Assembly: GCA_030043435.1 (NCBI GenBank) | Contig: JASHXR010000022.1 | Location: forward strand, 1 to 6,464 | Origin: Microcaldota archaeon | GTDB lineage: Archaea > Micrarchaeota > Micrarchaeia > Micrarchaeales > CABMGC01 | Direction of reading: 5' to 3' | Length of the DNA: 6,464 bases | In this document: positions 6,003-6,464 of the stretch, one piece after another | How the letters are laid out: each line of letters opens with the position of its first letter | How positions within the stretch are numbered: position 1 is the stretch's first letter | Notes under the pieces: model-generated | Database searches by the model: none | Told to the model about the DNA's origin: nothing | The model's input: the letters and a program-made list of their open reading frames with translations, nothing else | Translations under genes and position numbers: made by a program

Positions 6003-6017
6003 TTACGAATTTCGTAG
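6003..6017. promoter_or_regulatory. Distal palindromic operator (Lrp-type)
   Basis: TTACGA-ATT-TCGTAG matches the proximal operator at 13 of 15 bases and keeps the ACGA-N3-TCGT core; only the last arm base breaks the symmetry. Its centre is 68 bp from the centre of the proximal copy and it lies about 40 bp after the regulator's stop codon. Two nearly identical copies in a short non-coding region argue for a real binding site and for cooperative binding. Confidence 0.6.
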
Positions 6018-6057
6018 ACGGGGCTGACGGTGGGGTGCGTGCAGTCGAGGCCTCAGG

Positions 6058-6453
6058 CTACTTCAGCACCATGCTCGTGGAGGTGTCAGTGACCCCGCTT
6101 ATGCCCCTTATCAGCTCGACCTTCTCGTTGACCTCGTCTATGGACTCCGACTCTATGAAGCATATTATGTCGAAGTTGCCGGAGACCTCATAGGTCTTGT
6201 CTATGCCGAGCCTCCTTATGGCGTCTGCCACCTTGGTGGTGGAGACAGACCTCGAGGCCGCTACCATCACAACGGCCTTGACGTCGTCCTTAGTCTCGAC
6301 AGTGAAACGCTTTATGGTGCCGTCGCGGGAGAGGTTGGAGATGCGCGCGCGGACAGCGCCCTCGGTGAGGCCCACAGCGCGCCCGATCTCAACGACAGGC
6401 ATCCTCCCGTCAGATTTCAGAGCGCGGATGATCCGCACGTCTGTCGCGTCCAT
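6058..6453 (-). CDS. Lrp/AsnC-family transcriptional regulator
   Basis: A 131-residue DNA-binding regulator, slightly shorter than typical archaeal Lrp proteins but complete. The N-terminal winged helix-turn-helix (about 1-55) starts MDATDVRIIRALKSDGR, with the recognition region EIGRAVGLTEGAVRARI at 22-38. The C-terminal RAM (Lrp effector/oligomerisation) domain (about 58-131) contains YEVSGNFDIICFIE (88-101), with the conserved glycine at 92, and IRGISGVTDTST (115-126). The family acts as dimers to octamers and often senses amino acids; Sulfolobus LysM is a lysine-responsive example. The start is fixed closely by an in-frame TAG two codons upstream of ATG 6453. No Shine-Dalgarno site is visible in the 11 upstream bases. 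Location beside the dap operon and its palindromes suggests it controls lysine synthesis; the ligand is not deducible from sequence. Confidence 0.93.
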   Translation of the reverse strand: MDATDVRIIRALKSDGRMPVVEIGRAVGLTEGAVRARISNLSRDGTIKRFTVETKDDVKAVVMVAASRSVSTTKVADAIRRLGIDKTYEVSGNFDIICFIESESIDEVNEKVELIRGISGVTDTSTSMVLK

Positions 6454-6464
6454 GCGCTAATCTG

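Larger units (their letters stand above)
5792..6057. other. Intergenic control region between the lrp-like gene and dapA
   Basis: These 266 bp separate two co-oriented genes. The part from about 5905 to 6016 is strikingly AT-rich compared with the genes and carries the palindromes and the promoter. The part from 5792 to about 5900 is GC-rich and forms the presumed dapA leader. The part from about 6018 to 6057, just after the regulator's stop, is GC-rich and shows no clear terminator. No RNA gene or known riboswitch is recognised here. Confidence 0.8.

Noticed and set aside
6047..6054. GAGGCCTC palindrome just after the regulator gene as a terminator
   Set aside because: The stem is only 4 bp with no loop and no following T-run on the minus strand.

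Overview
The window is a lysine-biosynthesis locus, most likely from an archaeon of moderately high GC content. Three things point to Archaea. There is a BRE/TATA-type promoter (GCAAAGG then TATAAATA) in an AT-rich island. A compact Lrp/AsnC-family regulator lies next to operators built like archaeal Lrp sites. The aspartate-semialdehyde dehydrogenase is of the archaeal/fungal type. I cannot name the genus; a euryarchaeal or Thermoplasmatota-like lineage is a guess. All genes lie on the minus strand, so the locus reads from right to left.

Right edge (6453-6058): a complete 131-residue Lrp/AsnC-family transcription factor. Next (6057-5792): a 266-bp intergenic region. It holds two near-identical 15-bp palindromes (TTACGA-N3-TCGTAA type), a third, different 12-bp palindrome between them, a BRE/TATA promoter just downstream of the proximal palindrome, and a GC-rich leader of about 100 nt. 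The leader has a possible 19-codon upstream ORF whose stop codon forms the loop of a perfect hairpin.

Main operon (5791-1, running off the left edge): dapA, dapB, lysC (aspartokinase), asd, dapL (LL-diaminopimelate aminotransferase) and lysA (5' part only). Spacings run from short overlaps (dapA/dapB and dapB/lysC) to 9-16 bp gaps, so this looks like one transcript. The genes encode aspartate to aspartyl phosphate (LysC), to aspartate semialdehyde (Asd), to the dihydrodipicolinate precursor (DapA), to tetrahydrodipicolinate (DapB), directly to LL-DAP (DapL), and finally meso-DAP to lysine (LysA). The DapL shortcut replaces the succinylase/acetylase branch. Only the epimerase DapF is not seen; it could lie beyond the left edge or elsewhere.

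Regulatory reading (inference): the adjacent Lrp-like protein probably binds the two palindromes and sets transcription of the operon in response to lysine or a related amino acid. At the enzyme level, the ACT region of LysC keeps most lysine-pocket positions of E. coli LysC, whereas DapA has lost the lysine-feedback residues of E. coli DapA. Control therefore probably sits on aspartokinase and on transcription.
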